Under the pieces are notes generated by a model. It saw only the letters and a program-made list of their open reading frames with translations, was not told the origin of the DNA and did no database searches. From Cinnamomum chago (taxonomy: Eukaryota > Streptophyta > Magnoliopsida > Laurales > Lauraceae), in contig CP142456.1 of assembly GCA_038049695.1 (NCBI GenBank), forward strand, positions 68,165,922 to 68,229,921: a stretch of DNA of 64,000 bases, read 5' to 3'. The stretch's first letter is position 1; every line of letters begins with the position of its first letter. The translations under genes and the position numbers were made by a program. This document shows, piece after piece, positions 35,130 through 47,708 of this stretch.

Positions 35130-36235
35130 AAATCCCTTATTCGCCCGCGCGGGCTCAATGGTTCTTTCCCTCCTTTTTATTTTTCCTTCCCTCCCTTCTC
35201 TTTCTTTCTCCATCATTCCTTCTTTCCTCTCACTCTCGCTCTCTTCTCTCCTCACTCTCGCCTCTCTTCCCAGCGCCTCTCTCCCTCCAATAACCCCTTT
35301 CCTCTCGCTCTCGCTCTCGCTCTCTCCTCTCTTCACTCTCGCTCTCTCTTCTCTCTCTTCTCTCTCTGCTCTCTCGCTCTCCTCTCACTCTCGCTTTCTC
35401 TACTCTCTCTGCTCTCCCTGTCTCTCTCGCTCACTCTCATTCTCTTTCACTCTGCTATTTCTCTGTCTCTCTCGATCGACCAACCCTCTATCTCGTTCTC
35501 ACCTGTCCCTCTCGCCATCGCCCTCCATGCGAGCAATACTAGCCGACCCTCCTCCAACTATTGCGCGGACCTCACAACCTATCACCCTTGTCGCCTCCCT
35601 GCGCAGAGTCTCCACCGATCTCACATCTCATCATCCTTTTCACGATGCCCTCTCCATCGTCGTCATCTCCTCGTGTGTGGAACCTCGCCAGAGCCTCGGC
35701 AGAACCTATCTGGACTCCCCCTCTGGCGCCGATCCTCTCCATTATCACCGACTGCGCTGCTACCCTGAGGCGACGCTCATTCACGCCCAGACACGCCCCT
35801 TTCCCTTTCCCTCTCCACGCCAAACCGCACCACTGCCATCCACAGGTAAGGAACTGCCCCTTCTCTCCCTGTCATCTACACCAACTCCACTGCCTTGCAC
35901 CGTCACAGCACCTATGGACAGCCACACCCTTCATGTCCATCTTCTTCTTTTTTTCTTTCCATCACTCTCTCTCTTTCTCCTCGCTACATCTGCCCTTCTC
36001 CCTCATCGTGCACCCCCTTCCCCCCTCTTTCTTTTTCTCTCTTTCATTCTCCTTCTTCCCCACCTCCACTCCATCTCCCTTCTCCTTCACCACATCTCTC
36101 TTTCCTCTCTCTTCCACCCTCTCTCATCTCCTTCGCTCACTGCGCTAACCCACTACCCTGCACACTTCCCTCATTGCTTGAGCCCGTCTCTGCATCATCT
36201 TCTCCATACGCAGTGGCACAACTTTGAATAAGGGA
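35130..36235. other. Pyrimidine-rich leader and low-complexity tract of CACTA-3
   Basis: CT-rich DNA similar to 20060-20330 of CACTA-2 for the first 300 bases. It is followed by C-rich sequence with a 398-residue open frame (35035-36231) made almost wholly of Ser, Leu, Pro and His. Other frames of the same stretch are also open, which is expected of such composition. I do not call a protein. Part of 35500-36235 may be a captured 5' untranslated region. Confidence 0.5.
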
Positions 36236-39078
36236 TTTAGGTTGAAGAAGACACCCTAAATCCCTATGTAATTGGTATGTGTAAACCCTAGTTTTTCCCG
36301 TCTAGACCATTGATTGATAGGCTTGCTCCAAGGAAATCCCAAAATCTCCCAGATTAGAGGGCCCTAATTCTTTGTTTCTGGGTATAGACGACTCCCTTTG
36401 AGTCACATAGAAATTGAAGTTGTTAACTTGCGAGGAGCAAGAGATAAACCAAGGAATCAATTTTCTTAGGTGCTCAAATGTTCCAAGGCTGACAACCACA
36501 TCCACTAAAGGCCTAGAAAACAACTTGGTCCTCCAATTTATTTATGTTTTTTTTTCTACAATCTATTTAATTAAGTGCAACTTTGTTCGTTGAATGGGTG
36601 CTGAAAACTTATACTTCATTGTTCCCTATTTCATGCCATAAAGGTGGTATTTAACAACTTTGGCTACTACACTAGATTGTTTTTCACACTAGTACCCATT
36701 TGGATAAATCAGTCTTCTCACAACATATTGAATGCTCTTTGCCCAGTGATTTAGTTCAACATTTTGAAACCTTTATCTAGGAGATAGAGGTTTGAAAGTG
36801 CTAGATTAGAATTATAACATTTCCTCTCTCTCTCTCTCTATTTTTTTTTTATTTTTATATCTAACTGAGTTAGCTGAGTTTTATAAATAATTGTCTTGTT
36901 GAGTCTTTAATATAGAGGGGCTATGTGTCTTTTGTTCAAAATGCTGGTATTTGCCATTATATATTGAAATAGACATGTAGGCTATGCTCTCAAATGACCC
37001 CATTGGAATATGCGGGGGCTGCGTATCTGGTGGTGTTCTGTTGTTACCATCTGTGTGAATGTTCTAATGTTTCAGTTGGTGGAGATTGCTTCTCTGTATT
37101 CTAATGGGCAGAGGAATGTTTGGGACTGACTGTTAAATGTTGCGCTGCGTTGTTAATGCTTTTGCATATGTGTTCTAGTTTATGATGTTCATGATGATGA
37201 TTCTTTCTTTATCCCTATACTTGGATGGCTCTCAACATGGAAAGTAAGTGTTAGAACTACAAATTTTACTGGAATCTTTTATATAAACATGACTTTCAGT
37301 TTTTTTATCTAATCATGTGCTAGTTTATCATGTTTTTTTTTTTTAGTGCTAAAAGCATGAGACATTAGAAGTGGACACCAAAAGTTTTGTTTCATCTTCT
37401 GTCAATCCATCAAATTTAGAGGCCTAGAAATATTTCCACCCAAGTTTCACCTAAATAAAAGTTATAGAGGTCCCTCTTTTCTTAAGCTGTAAGTGAGTAG
37501 GGAAAAGAGACAGACACGGAGTATAAGTAGAAGAGGAGAGGTGTTTGTGTGGATATGAAGAGTAAGAGGAAAGGAAAGTTGGCTCCATGACAGGGGATTG
37601 CCGATTTTATGATGCATCAGGTACCTATAAGTGGAATTTGGTTATTTTGAGCAAATTGATGAGAAAGTGCAGAAGGAAACATAAGAGTCAACTATGGATC
37701 AAAATTTAGAGTATAAGATGAACATCTTGATAATAGAGAATGAGCAAATGATAATTTAGAAATTACTAATAAAGCAATAACATTATGATAAAAATTTATG
37801 AATTTCATATAACAGTTCAATTATATGAATGTCATTGCCACTTTAAATGTCAGTATCTCCATCACCAACTTGCACAACAATGTGCAGAACAGTAGAAGTG
37901 TTCCTAATTGTGTCACACTCTCCTGGTAAGTTTCATTTATATGAATATCATTGTTACTTCAAATGTCTATATTTTCACCATCAACTAGCACTAAACTGTG
38001 TACAAGTCTTCCTAATTTTTTATATCTCTTCTGGTGAAACCATATTCTCTTTAGTCCCTGGTTTTTTATTAGACAGATTTGGTAACATTTAATTGTTGCC
38101 TCTATGCATTATCTACATATACCAATGAGTGCAAACAAACACTTCCTAATGGCCATTGCACTTGGAAACAAAACTACAACTTTGGAGTGTACAAATTTAT
38201 ATACACCAATCAATAAAAACAAACAATCCCTAATGGTTATTGTACTTGTGGGAAAAACAACAATTTTGAAGTAGGAAGTGTGAAAATTCCTGTGGAACCC
38301 TCATTTACTATAAATATGCCGAAAGTTTTGAATTCTAGATTGTAACACCAGAGGAGAGACCATCAAAGGAAAAAGGAAGAATCTATGCTTTACTTACAGA
38401 ATAAGGGATTTGAAGCTCTTGATTTTCAAGAAAGAGAAAAAAACAACACACACACACACACACACACATACACACAAACACTAATAGATTATACTATGTA
38501 ATACATAAATATCCAAAGAAAGAATGCAAGAATTATCCACACATATCTTTGCATATAGTTATGTTGTATCTATTTATAATTGTGAAGATTTTGATAACTT
38601 GTCACAGAATATCATTTTCTTCCACCCTAAAAGCTCCATACCTTATAGAAAACCATGACATTTACTAATCCAATTGAATGTCCTCTGTTATGCTCTGCTG
38701 CTGCATTATCACAAGTCCTTCTTAATTTAGCTGATGTTTTTGAAATGTTTGGTTATATTGAATCAACTTGTTCTTAAGAAGTGGTCATGAAGATATCAAG
38801 CTTTATGGAATTTATGAAATATTTGCTCACTATTCAGGTGTACAGAGCCAACTTCTGTGGTCAGAAGATATAAATTTGACTCTTGCTTCAAATTGAGAAA
38901 TTGCGCTTCATTGAAAGTTCAGTTGTGTGTGATGTTAAGAACATGGATCTATGAGTAGGTGGCTATTCAGCATCCTCGATCCTTCTTATATTTTTGCTTC
39001 ATCAAATGTGCAAATGACATTAACAGAACTGCTTTGTTGTTGTTATTTATCTTCTGCTTTATGTTGAATTTGAAACAG
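36236..39078. other. CACTA-3 interior, probable captured introns, no complete gene
   Basis: Nearly 3 kb of T-rich DNA with the look of plant introns and no long frame. A (CA)n microsatellite lies at 38446-38474. A minus-strand frame at 36302-36523 has no recognised features. The LSD1-like exon that follows suggests this stretch came with it from a host gene. Confidence 0.4.
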
Positions 39079-39152
39079 GAACGGAAATGGCTCAGTTGGT
39101 TTGTGGAGGCTGCCACACTCTTTTAATGTATATTCGTGGAACATCAGTTGGG
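39079..39152 (+). pseudogene. LOL1-like: Captured exon of an LSD1-like zinc-finger gene (LOL1 type)
   Basis: After an acceptor (ttgaaacag) the exon encodes [20 protein letters not shown] followed by TSVG, then a donor gtaggt. This is the second LSD1-type C2C2 zinc-finger repeat of LSD1-like regulators (programmed cell death control in plants). Against the family pattern (RGATSVQC) one residue is missing and the exon ends just before the second Cys pair. I found no neighbouring zinc-finger exons, so this is a fragment carried by CACTA-3. Confidence 0.75.
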
Positions 39153-40074
39153 GTAGGTATTCATGTATACATATTATTCTTGTTCTATTTCTATGTTCAC
39201 ATTATTCATAAATCATGCATGTGATTATTTTGATATATATGCTCACTTTTAGAGTATGTGTATTGTTTACCCGACTGAAATAAGAAGACATGAAGATAAA
39301 GCAATGAAGAAAAGAAAAGGGTCTTCAGTAAGAGAAAGTACCTTTGAATTTAGATGGAGAGATGAAACTATGGAATTCTTGGTCAACCTCAGGGATATTT
39401 TCTAAACAAGCTGGTAAAACAGGCATAGCTCGACTCAAATTTAAAAATAAAATAAAAAATTAGGAACTCTTTGAGTCAAGCCAACTGAGCTGAAAAGGCT
39501 CACATTTTTGTGGCGTGGTGGGGGGCACTCATTTTTGCTGGGTTTTGATGGGAAACAAATTGCAGAGCATATATGAAGTTATGGTTTTGGGTGTTGTAGG
39601 CAATGCTCAGATGAGGGTTGGGATGTGATGGGGTGCTTTAATGATGTGTTAATTGATATGGCTATAGTGGTTTGCAATCCGTGAGTGATTAAAATAAATA
39701 GGGTTTGGTCGGTTTATCTTAATCAAGACTCAAGAGTAACTTTAGTTGTCACATATACTCAAAGAAAATAAAGTTCATTGATTATAAACAATCCAAATTG
39801 ATGGAAATTTTATTGTGATGGCGAAATAAGTTCTTAAGTTTGATATAAATTAGACCAAGTTGCAAGGAGATGGTCCTTCCCATTCCACTGTGGGGGGGAA
39901 TTTATTGTCATCCATTTTCCACTTGAAAAGAATGGGGGTTTTTCAAGAAATATCTCTTGTTCCATATGATTTAGCTGATCTTTCAGATGAGGGAAGCTTC
40001 TTGGTCTTACAGATATGCGACCTAGTATTACCTTAGTTTATTGCTTTCCTCTCTATCTACTGTTGTTTAGCAAC

Positions 40075-40600
40075 ACATCCATTCAATATGGGTTAAATCT
40101 CAAAACATGAAAGTTGTATCCCTCTGATAAATATTTCATTTGGATCAAGAATCATGTTATTTCGAGTTCAGAAGAGGAAGTTATGAATTTTCTACTGGAG
40201 ACAACTCTGCTTCACTCAGGTTGCTGTTTTTCTGTGACCAGTCAGCTTCAAGGTGATTTTACACTACTTTAAATTCAATTTGGGTTAAATCTCAAAACAT
40301 TAAAGTTATATCCCTCTGATAAATCTTTCATTTGGATCAAGAATCATGTTGTTTCGAGTTCAGAAGAGGAAGTTATGAATTTTCTACTGGAGACAACTCT
40401 GCTTCACTCAGGTTGCTATTTTTCTGTGACCAGTCAGCGTCAAGGTGATTTTATACTACTTTCTATTCAATCTGGGTTAAATCTCAAAACATGAAAGTTG
40501 TAGCCCTCTGATAAATCTTTCATTTGGATCAAGAATCATGTTGTTTCGAGTTCAGAAGAGGAAGTTATGAATTTTCTACTGGAGACAAATTCTGCCTTTG
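40075..40600 (+). repeat. 192-bp tandem array in CACTA-3 (about 2.7 units)
   Basis: Same unit and orientation relative to the element as in CACTA-2 (phrases at 40250 and 40442, a 192-base step). It lies just upstream of the gcggctagccg-rich segment (40770-41100), as in CACTA-2, so the order array - palindromes - subterminal motifs is a family trait. Confidence 0.9.
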
Positions 40601-41569
40601 TAAGTAGACTACTGACAAATTCTGCCATTCTACTGAAGTTATGAATTTTCGTTTGGAAGTTATGTTTTTATACTGAAATCCATTTCCATGTTGATGCCAT
40701 TGTAGTAGTCTACATATATGTGGGATTGGAACCCATCATATTTGTGAGCTATAATTCAAAGAAAGACTATATTGGCGGCTAACCCTTTTAGATCAGTGGC
40801 TAGCCGCTTTCAAATAACGGTCAGAAAATTCAAATCAGGATGGCTCACGGCTAGCCGCAGAAAAAGTTGGGGGCTAGCCGTGAGGCAACCACAGGGGTGA
40901 CCGCAAGATGGTTCTGAAAAAATTGGTCTCTGGAAATCAAACCGTAATCCCACGGTTAGCACTGCGGCTAGCCGTAGGTGCACTGGCGGTTAGCCGCAGG
41001 AAGCACAGAAAATCATCCTGAAAAAAAAATGCTTACGGGAAAGCTGACCGTGGGTCTGGCGGCTAGCCCCGTTGCAAAGGGCGGCTAGCCGCCAAGTGAC
41101 CGTAAGGTCACCTGATCCTTTCTATAGAAGGACTATTTATAAAAAAAAAAATGCATATATAATATTAAATCGGTTACAGAACAAATAATATAATACAATC
41201 CCAAAAAACCGATATAACAAAGCCCTTTATAATCGATATTATAAATAATTTTTATATCGGTTTTATAGTAATGTATGCTATAATTTTAGTTTCAAAACAC
41301 ATCAATTCTCCGAAAACCGATATTATAAATATTTTTATATCGGTTTCATTTTTTTTATATCAGTTTTACAGTAATATGTGTTATAATTTCAGGTTTAAAA
41401 GACACCAGTTGTCCAAAAACCGATATGAAATAATACACATATTATATCGGTTATAATTATTTATTATATCGGGGGTACTTATATCGGTTTGAAGTTTACT
41501 GAAAAACCGATATAATAGGTCTTTTATATCGGTTTTTAGCCGATATAAAAACCCTTTTTTCTAGTAGTG

Positions 41570-42001
41570 ATTGTCCAAGCCCAACCCATTGAGTTCAAAT
41601 TTTTTTAAAAGCCCAGTATTTTCGGGGACAGCCCCGGCGGGGCTGGATATCCATTTCGACGAGCTCAATTGACATGCCAAGCCTCATGAGCTTTTTCATC
41701 GAAATTATTGTATCCAACAGTTAACAGCGTTGCATGTGATCACACATGCTCTCTGGGGACTTGTATTATAAGACTAATTAACATCCAATCCTCATGCCGC
41801 ATCAATTTTAATGACCCCATACGAAAAAAATTGTTCTACAAGTGAAGTGCAGTACGTGCCAGTGGCGGATCGAGGATTTTTGTTTAGATGGGGCAGACAA
41901 TGGTAAATTGAAAAAACGATACCCTCGGCAAGAAAACCTACAATATCACTCAATTCCCTAAGAACAAAAATACGAAATGGTGAGCATGATTGTGAAAATT
42001 A
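41570..42001. repeat. R1 repeat, copy b, right part
   Basis: Matches 152-580 of copy a. At 42001 it breaks off and jumps into R2 ('cccgccagttttgaaaataa'), lacking the 3' half of R1 seen in copies a and c. A deletion between R1 and R2 explains this. Confidence 0.75.
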
Positions 42002-43036
42002 GCCCGCCAGTTTTGAAAATAAAAACGCCCCGTGACTTTTACCAATGAGGAGAGAACGACGTTTACGGCATTGAATATTTGAATGGGTTGTCATATAAAA
42101 AACAAGGCAACTAAATAGCTTGAATTAGTCCTAATTTCTCTCTTCAAACGGATAATATATAAGTCCTAATTTTTCTCTAGATGGCTCTGCTTTTTCTCCA
42201 AATGGTTTCCACTGACGTGTTGTGACATTAAAAACTATTGCTATGAAAAAAGTGTGGCCCACAAGTTAGATGGTTTGGATTAAATACATGGCCTACAAGC
42301 TCAAGTTGGTAGCAGGGCATAGTCCTCAGACGATAGCCCAATGAATCTATTAAAAGGGCCCACCACTGACCCAAACTGCTTGAAATCAACATCACTTTTT
42401 TTACTAGGGGCGGTCTTATTTTGTCCAATCAAAGGTGTGATTTTTCATGAGGGCCCCCACCATCCATTCATCACATGTAAATCACATTATTTAGCAGGGG
42501 CCATTTGTGGAAAAGAAAAAGATCATTACATATTTTGCCATAAAAGAGAAGGCCATTTAATTTGATTGGTTGGGATTTTTCATGAGTGGGCCATCGACAA
42601 CGACTCACCACATGTAAATCATATTCTACAGTGGGACCACTTATAAAAATAAAAATAATTATTAGATAACGCGATTTAGAAGGCTGTTATTTGGCCCACT
42701 TATAAAAAATCAAATCCGATCATAATAACTCTCAACTTATATGGGCCCTACTAGAAGCTCATTCAAATAGAAGTTTAAGATATGTACGATCATAATCTCT
42801 CTCTCTCTCTCTCTCTCTCAAATTCAATCCTCCCAATTATAGCCTTGTATCTTATTTCCTCTCTCTCTCTTTCAAATTCAAGCCTCCTATTTTATAGCGT
42901 TGTACTCTGTTTCTTTTCCTGCACACTCTTATAAAGAGGTGTGTTAATAAATGCCGGTAGAATGTTTTTAATATGGTCCCTACTCTCATAAAAAGGTGTG
43001 TTAATAAATGCCGGTAGAATGTTTTTAATATGCAAG
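42002..43036. repeat. R2 repeat, copy b
   Basis: Matches 16141-17087 plus 31709-31780 of copy a. The 65-base 'gtgtgttaataaatgccgg' unit is present twice (42940-43030) without interruption, giving the empty-site reference for MULE-2. Contains (TC)n runs at 42796-42820. Confidence 0.8.
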
Positions 43037-43829
43037 CAGAGGGCTGCTACGGACCCTAATCGGGGGACCCGAGATGTCAAATGGGCGGGGCCGGGCCGAA
43101 CCCGCAATCAACGGGCCGTGGCCCAGCACGGCACGACCCACAAGGCACGGCCCGAGACACGGGCCGTGCTGGGCCCGTTGGCCCGCCAGGCATGCCAGGC
43201 CCGTGGGCTGGTGCTTCCAGCTCGCTGGGCACGCTGGAACTGGCCTGCCCGTCAGCCCGCCCAACGGCAGGCCCGGCCTGCCCAACGGCCCAATCCACTT
43301 TTTTTTTTTTTTAAATCACTTTTACCCCCCCCCCCCCACAACCATAAAACGGTCATATAAGGGGTATTTTGTGTCATTTGTCATTTTACAAAGTCTATAA
43401 ATACCTAACCCTCCCATTCTCATTCCTCACCAATTTACACAACTCTTTCATTTTCTTTATACATTCTCTAGTTCTATCTCAAAGCATTCAACTCTTTCAC
43501 TCTCTCTAAGAAGTTTTTGGAGGGCCAAAGATCAAGTCATCAAGAGACAAGATAAAGGGGCCTTCAAAGATTTAGAGGTATTTATATTATTTAAATTTGA
43601 GATTCCATATATATAAGTTTATATTATATTATATTAACTCTCATTTCCTCCCCTTTCTTATATTAATTATCACAAAAGAAGGCTATTAGAGCCTATTACT
43701 GTTATTATTTATAAAATTTATTTTTTAAAATATGGCAAGAAGACTTCCCACAGAATCTTCTTCTGTTAATTTAGGGGGGAACATGAAAATTTTATTGAAT
43801 TACAATATGAAGTAGGTGATTTACCACCA

Positions 43830-45790
43830 CTTCCTCAAAGTTCCTGTAAATCAACCAAGAGAAATAGAACTTCATCAGTTTGGGAAATATTTACAAAGTT
43901 TGATATTATTGAAAATGGAAAAACAGTCGAAAAGGCAAAATACAAATTTTGTAGTAAGATTTATGGTGCCACGTCAAAAATGGGTACCGGCCATTTGACA
44001 TGACATATGCAAAAATGTCTTGCCTTACATAAGCCGGCAGATGCAGGGACAGGGAGGCCTGGATCACAGACCCAAATTTTTAGTACTGGTGGTGGTGGTG
44101 GTAGTAGTAGTAGCAGTTTAGGTCTTTTTTCCTTTAATGCACAAAGTTGTAGACAAAATCTTGTTAAAATGATTGTGTTATCCGAATTACCATTTTGTTT
44201 TGTTGAAAATGAGTTTTTTAAAAAATGGGTCCAGGAATACTGTCAACCACAATTTCACAGTATTTCAAGAAATACGCCAGAAATGATGCTATTAGACTCT
44301 GGCAGGAAGAGAAAATAAATATAAAAAATTACCTTACAGAAATTCCTGGCAGAATAGCCATAACCACAGATATGTGGACATCTCAAGGGGGTGACAATTA
44401 TCTTTGTATTACTGCACATAACATAGATTCAAAATGAATTATTAATAAACGTATAATTAGTTTTAGCACTCTTGAATGGCCACACAGTGGCACTAGAATA
44501 AGTACATTTATTTTGGAAAAACTAGATGAATATAATATTAAAGAAAAAGTTTTATCTGTAACTTTAGATAATGCCAGTAATAATACAGTGGCTATTGAAT
44601 TAATGAGAATGCAGATGCCACTTGCAACTTTGATAGATAGCTCTATCTTTCAAAATAGATGTGTATGTCACATCTTAAATCTCATTGCAAAGGTTGGTTT
44701 AAAGAATATTGTAACTTACACAGATTCTATTAAAGACATTGCTAGATTTATTTTTACATCCGCACAAAAAAGACAATTGTATGCCCAAATATGTGCGAGG
44801 CAAGGCGTATCAGCTATTAAAATACCCAAGGAGGTAGAACATAGATGGAATTTTATGTATGATTTGTTAAACAAGGCACTTGACCGGAGAACTGTTTTAA
44901 ATGAATTTTGTGCTTTTCATGCACAACATTTGATGATTAGTGATGAACAATGGGAGTTATGTGCACATATAAGGGATTTATTAGAAGCTTTTTATACTTC
45001 AACATTATTTTTTTCCGGGATATATTATCCCACATCTAATGAAGCTTTAATGAAGCTTTTTAAAATTACTGTACAATTCTGTAGATTTAGAGATCATGAT
45101 TTACTGAGTACCCCTGTTAAAAACATGGAAGAAAATTTTAATAAATATTAGAAAGAGGCTCCAATGACATTTTCTTTAGCTGCCGTATTTGATCCTAGGT
45201 TAAAATTAAGTGGTGTACAATTTTTTATTGATGAAATAAATAAAAATATGAATTATATAAATTTAAATACTTTATCAATTATTAAGACAAATTTACAAGC
45301 ACTTTTTCAATTTTACTATGAGCAAATGGGTACAGATGGGCTTAGTATGGCCAATTCAGAAGTCCAGCAAACAGGTGTTGGTGAGTGGGATGTGTGGTAT
45401 TCTTCCTTGTCTACGGGCATGGCATCCGGCTCAAGTTCAAGTAACACTATGACGGAGTTATCATCGTATCTTGATGTTGGTGTAATACGGATGCAGGATG
45501 CATCTAGTTTTGACTTTTTAGCTTGGTGGAAGCAACAAAAAAGCGTTTATCCGGTGTTAGCCGCCATGGCTCGTGATCTATTGACTATTCCAATGTCTTC
45601 TGTAGCATCAGAACAGGCTTTTAGTGTAGGTGGACGTGTGGTGGATGGCAAAAGAACCAATCTGACTGAAGAAACGGTGGAGTGTTGTGTTTGCCTACGA
45701 GACTGGTATTTGGCAGATAAGAGGAAGCAACAGTTGACATCACTGGAAGATTATGATCCAATAGAATACTTCAGTGGACTACACGTCTGA
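43830..45790 (+). pseudogene. hAT transposase pseudogene (BED finger, RNase-H core, dimerisation domain)
   Basis: N-terminal BED-type finger region at about 43850-44030 (KIYGATSKMGTGHLT, stop, HMQKC) with the first zinc Cys replaced by Tyr. The core follows with ITTDMWTSQGGDNYLCITAH (first catalytic Asp), VLSVTLDNASNN (second Asp) and CHILNLIAKVGL. The C-terminal dimerisation domain is well kept (FDFLAWWKQQKSVYPVLAAMA; IPMSSVASEQAFSVGGRVV). Three in-frame stops lie at about 44000 (Arg position), 44435-44437 and 45149-45151 (both Trp positions in the family), and a frameshift lies between 44220 and 44318. It cannot make a working protein. Confidence 0.9.
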
Positions 45791-46032
45791 TTTTTTTCTT
45801 TTTCCTTCATTGTAATTTTTAAATTTATAAGTTTAACATTCTTTTTTTTTTTTCTAAAAAGATTGTAAGGTTTTGAAGGTAATCCTATTTAGAAACCTTC
45901 AAGAAGTTAAGATCCAAATGGTTTTCTCTTCTCAGTGGAGTAGGTTGAGTTTGACCGAATCACTTAAGTATCTTTGTCATTCTCTGTAATTGTGTATTCG
46001 TGTTCTATTTTTTTTTTTTTTTTGTAATACTG

Positions 46033-46046
46033 AAAAGAAAAAAAAA

Positions 46047-46082
<36 letters not shown>

Positions 46083-46318
46083 AAAAAGAAAGAAAGAAAA
46101 AAAACAAAGAAAGAAAGAAAGAAAGAAAAAAAAAAAGAAAGAAAGAAAGAAAGAAAGAAAAAAAACAAAGAAAGAAAGAAAGAAAGAAAAAAAACAAAGA
46201 AAGAAAGAAAGAAAACAAAGAAAGAAAGAAAGAAAAAAGAAAAAATGAAAGAAAGAAAGAAAAAAAAGAAAGAAAGAAAAAAAAAAGAAAGAAAAAAAAA
46301 ACAAAGAAAGAAAGAAAA
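46033..46318. repeat. (GAAA)n microsatellite
   Basis: About 285 bases of near-pure aaag repeats with short poly-A interruptions, at the 3' side of the hAT pseudogene. Open frames on both strands here (Lys/Glu/Arg or Phe/Ser/Leu only) are artefacts. Confidence 0.95.
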
Positions 46319-46605
46319 AACCAGACCAGGCCCGGCCCGCTCCAGCCCGCGTTGGAATTGGGTCCCCCAGTCTCTAGGGGACCGGGCTGGAATTGGGTCC
46401 CCCAGTCGGGTCCATAGACTTAATGATGCAAGAAAGGGGAAAAACGCCCCTTTCCAGATGTGGCATTTTGGAGAAAGGTACATCTAAAGGTAGATGTGTT
46501 TTTTCTCAATGGAGATGCACATATTTCAAAACCTGTCAAATCACAGAAATAAAAGACATTCAAACAGGGTTGTACGTTTTCGATCCCCAATCGGGTCCGT
46601 AATAT

Positions 46606-47708
46606 TCAAGGAAACCTACAATATTACTCATTTCCATAAGAACAAAAATACAAAATGGAGAGCATAATTTTGAAAATTATCCAATAGATGTAATAATTAA
46701 GGCAAACATGATACAACAACAATCTAAGCAAATCATAAGCACATGGTCAATAGGAAATACAATTCACACTAGATCTAATTTTTAATTTCTTTAAATCAAA
46801 CAGTCTATGCCTAAAACCTATAAATCAAAATCTCTTCCATCAATATAATATTCAATAGGCACAAATTACAAGGACAATAGGAGTTATATCGCGGATCAAC
46901 AAAAGGAAAAGTTAGACAAATGTTTGAAATCGTAATGAAAGTGGAAAAAAAAATGCAAAAGTCCCGATTATCTTTTCTCCATGGATTAGTAAAAAATAAA
47001 AGAAATAATTGATTTCCAATACCAAATAATCCAAAAGGGAAAAATAAAAAGGAAAAGGAGGGAAAGAAATCCAATAACCCTTACAAGTAGCAAAGCTAGA
47101 TCGGATCAAGAGAGACTTCATGAGATTTGAATAGTTTGTGAATAATCAAACCATGCGTTTTGTGGGAAGACGGTAGTAGAGAAAATGGTAGAAAAAAAAG
47201 AGTATTTTTTTTAAAAAAAAAAAAAAAGGAGGGAAGGAGATGAAGTCTTAGACATAAGACAGGTGGGGCAATTTTTCAGACAAATGTGAGGCATGGCCTA
47301 GGGCCCCATTTGATTCTCTTGAGACTTCAAGATGTAACCTGGGGCGGCTGCCCCATATTGTCACAACATGGGTCTGCCCATGGTCTTAGACATAAAACAC
47401 ATGAGGCAATTTTTCAAACAAATATGGGGCATGGCTTAGGGCCCCATTTGATTCTTTCGAGACTTCACTTGGGGCGGCCGCCCCAAATGGTCACAACTTG
47501 GATCCACCCATGCTACTTGCAATCCTGTTATATCGTGACTCTTGGTCTTTTCATCGTTTAAGGTAGCATCAACCTTATTGAACTTTCATTGTCGGTTGTA
47601 TATCGAGTCAAATAGTAATCGGGACTATCCGTCTTTTCATCTTTTAATGTAGCATCAAGCTTATTGAACTTTCATTGTCGGCTGTATATCGAGTCAATAT
47701 ATATATAT
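46606..47708. repeat. R1 repeat, copy c
   Basis: Matches copy a from about 515 onward, but holds about 150 bases (46681-46840) that copy a lacks at 580-600. The 3' part is again a tandem of the 'gaagtcttagacataagac' block (47245-47385 and 47386-47600). It ends in a TA run (47700-47708) used as target by Pack-MULE-4. Confidence 0.75.

Larger units (their letters stand above)
34495..41569. mobile_element. CACTA-3: 7.1-kb CACTA with captured host sequence
   Basis: Ends CACTACTAGAAAAAATGG and its reverse complement; TSD att (34492-34494, 41570-41572). The subterminal tatatcggtt / aaccgatat motifs (34515-34935, 35070-35125, 41170-41550) are those of CACTA-2. It contains a CT-rich leader (35180-35480), a proline-rich low-complexity tract, an LSD1-like exon, three units of the 192-bp repeat and palindromic gcggctagccgc motifs. 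No transposase gene is present, so it is non-autonomous. Confidence 0.95.
43037..46424 (+). mobile_element. hAT transposon, decayed (boundaries tentative)
   Basis: Encloses a hAT transposase pseudogene. The best boundary model uses an 8-base TSD with one mismatch: tatgcaag (43029-43036) and gatgcaag (46425-46432). Inside it the ends share the motif TAyGGACCCkAmTsGGGGGACCC (43046-43068; complement at 46390-46413). The first 250 bases are rich in gggccg/cggccc words, as in many plant hAT ends. A second similar motif at 46583-46602 leaves the right border uncertain. Confidence 0.5.

Noticed and set aside
35035-36231. A 398-residue plus-strand frame in CACTA-3
   Set aside because: Low-complexity Ser/Leu/Pro/His from C/T-rich DNA, with other frames also open and no domain or splice support.
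45964-46487. Long frames on both strands rich in Lys/Glu/Arg or Phe/Ser
   Set aside because: They are translations of the (GAAA)n microsatellite.
43037-46602. A longer hAT element ending at the second TACGGACCC-like motif (46602)
   Set aside because: The motif is there, but I found no matching TSD for that border; the border at 46424 has a 7/8 match.
1-47708. R1 copies as the two LTRs of one retrotransposon
   Set aside because: No TG/CA ends, primer-binding site, polypurine tract or gag-pol frames between copies; three copies with R2 attached do not fit an LTR pair.
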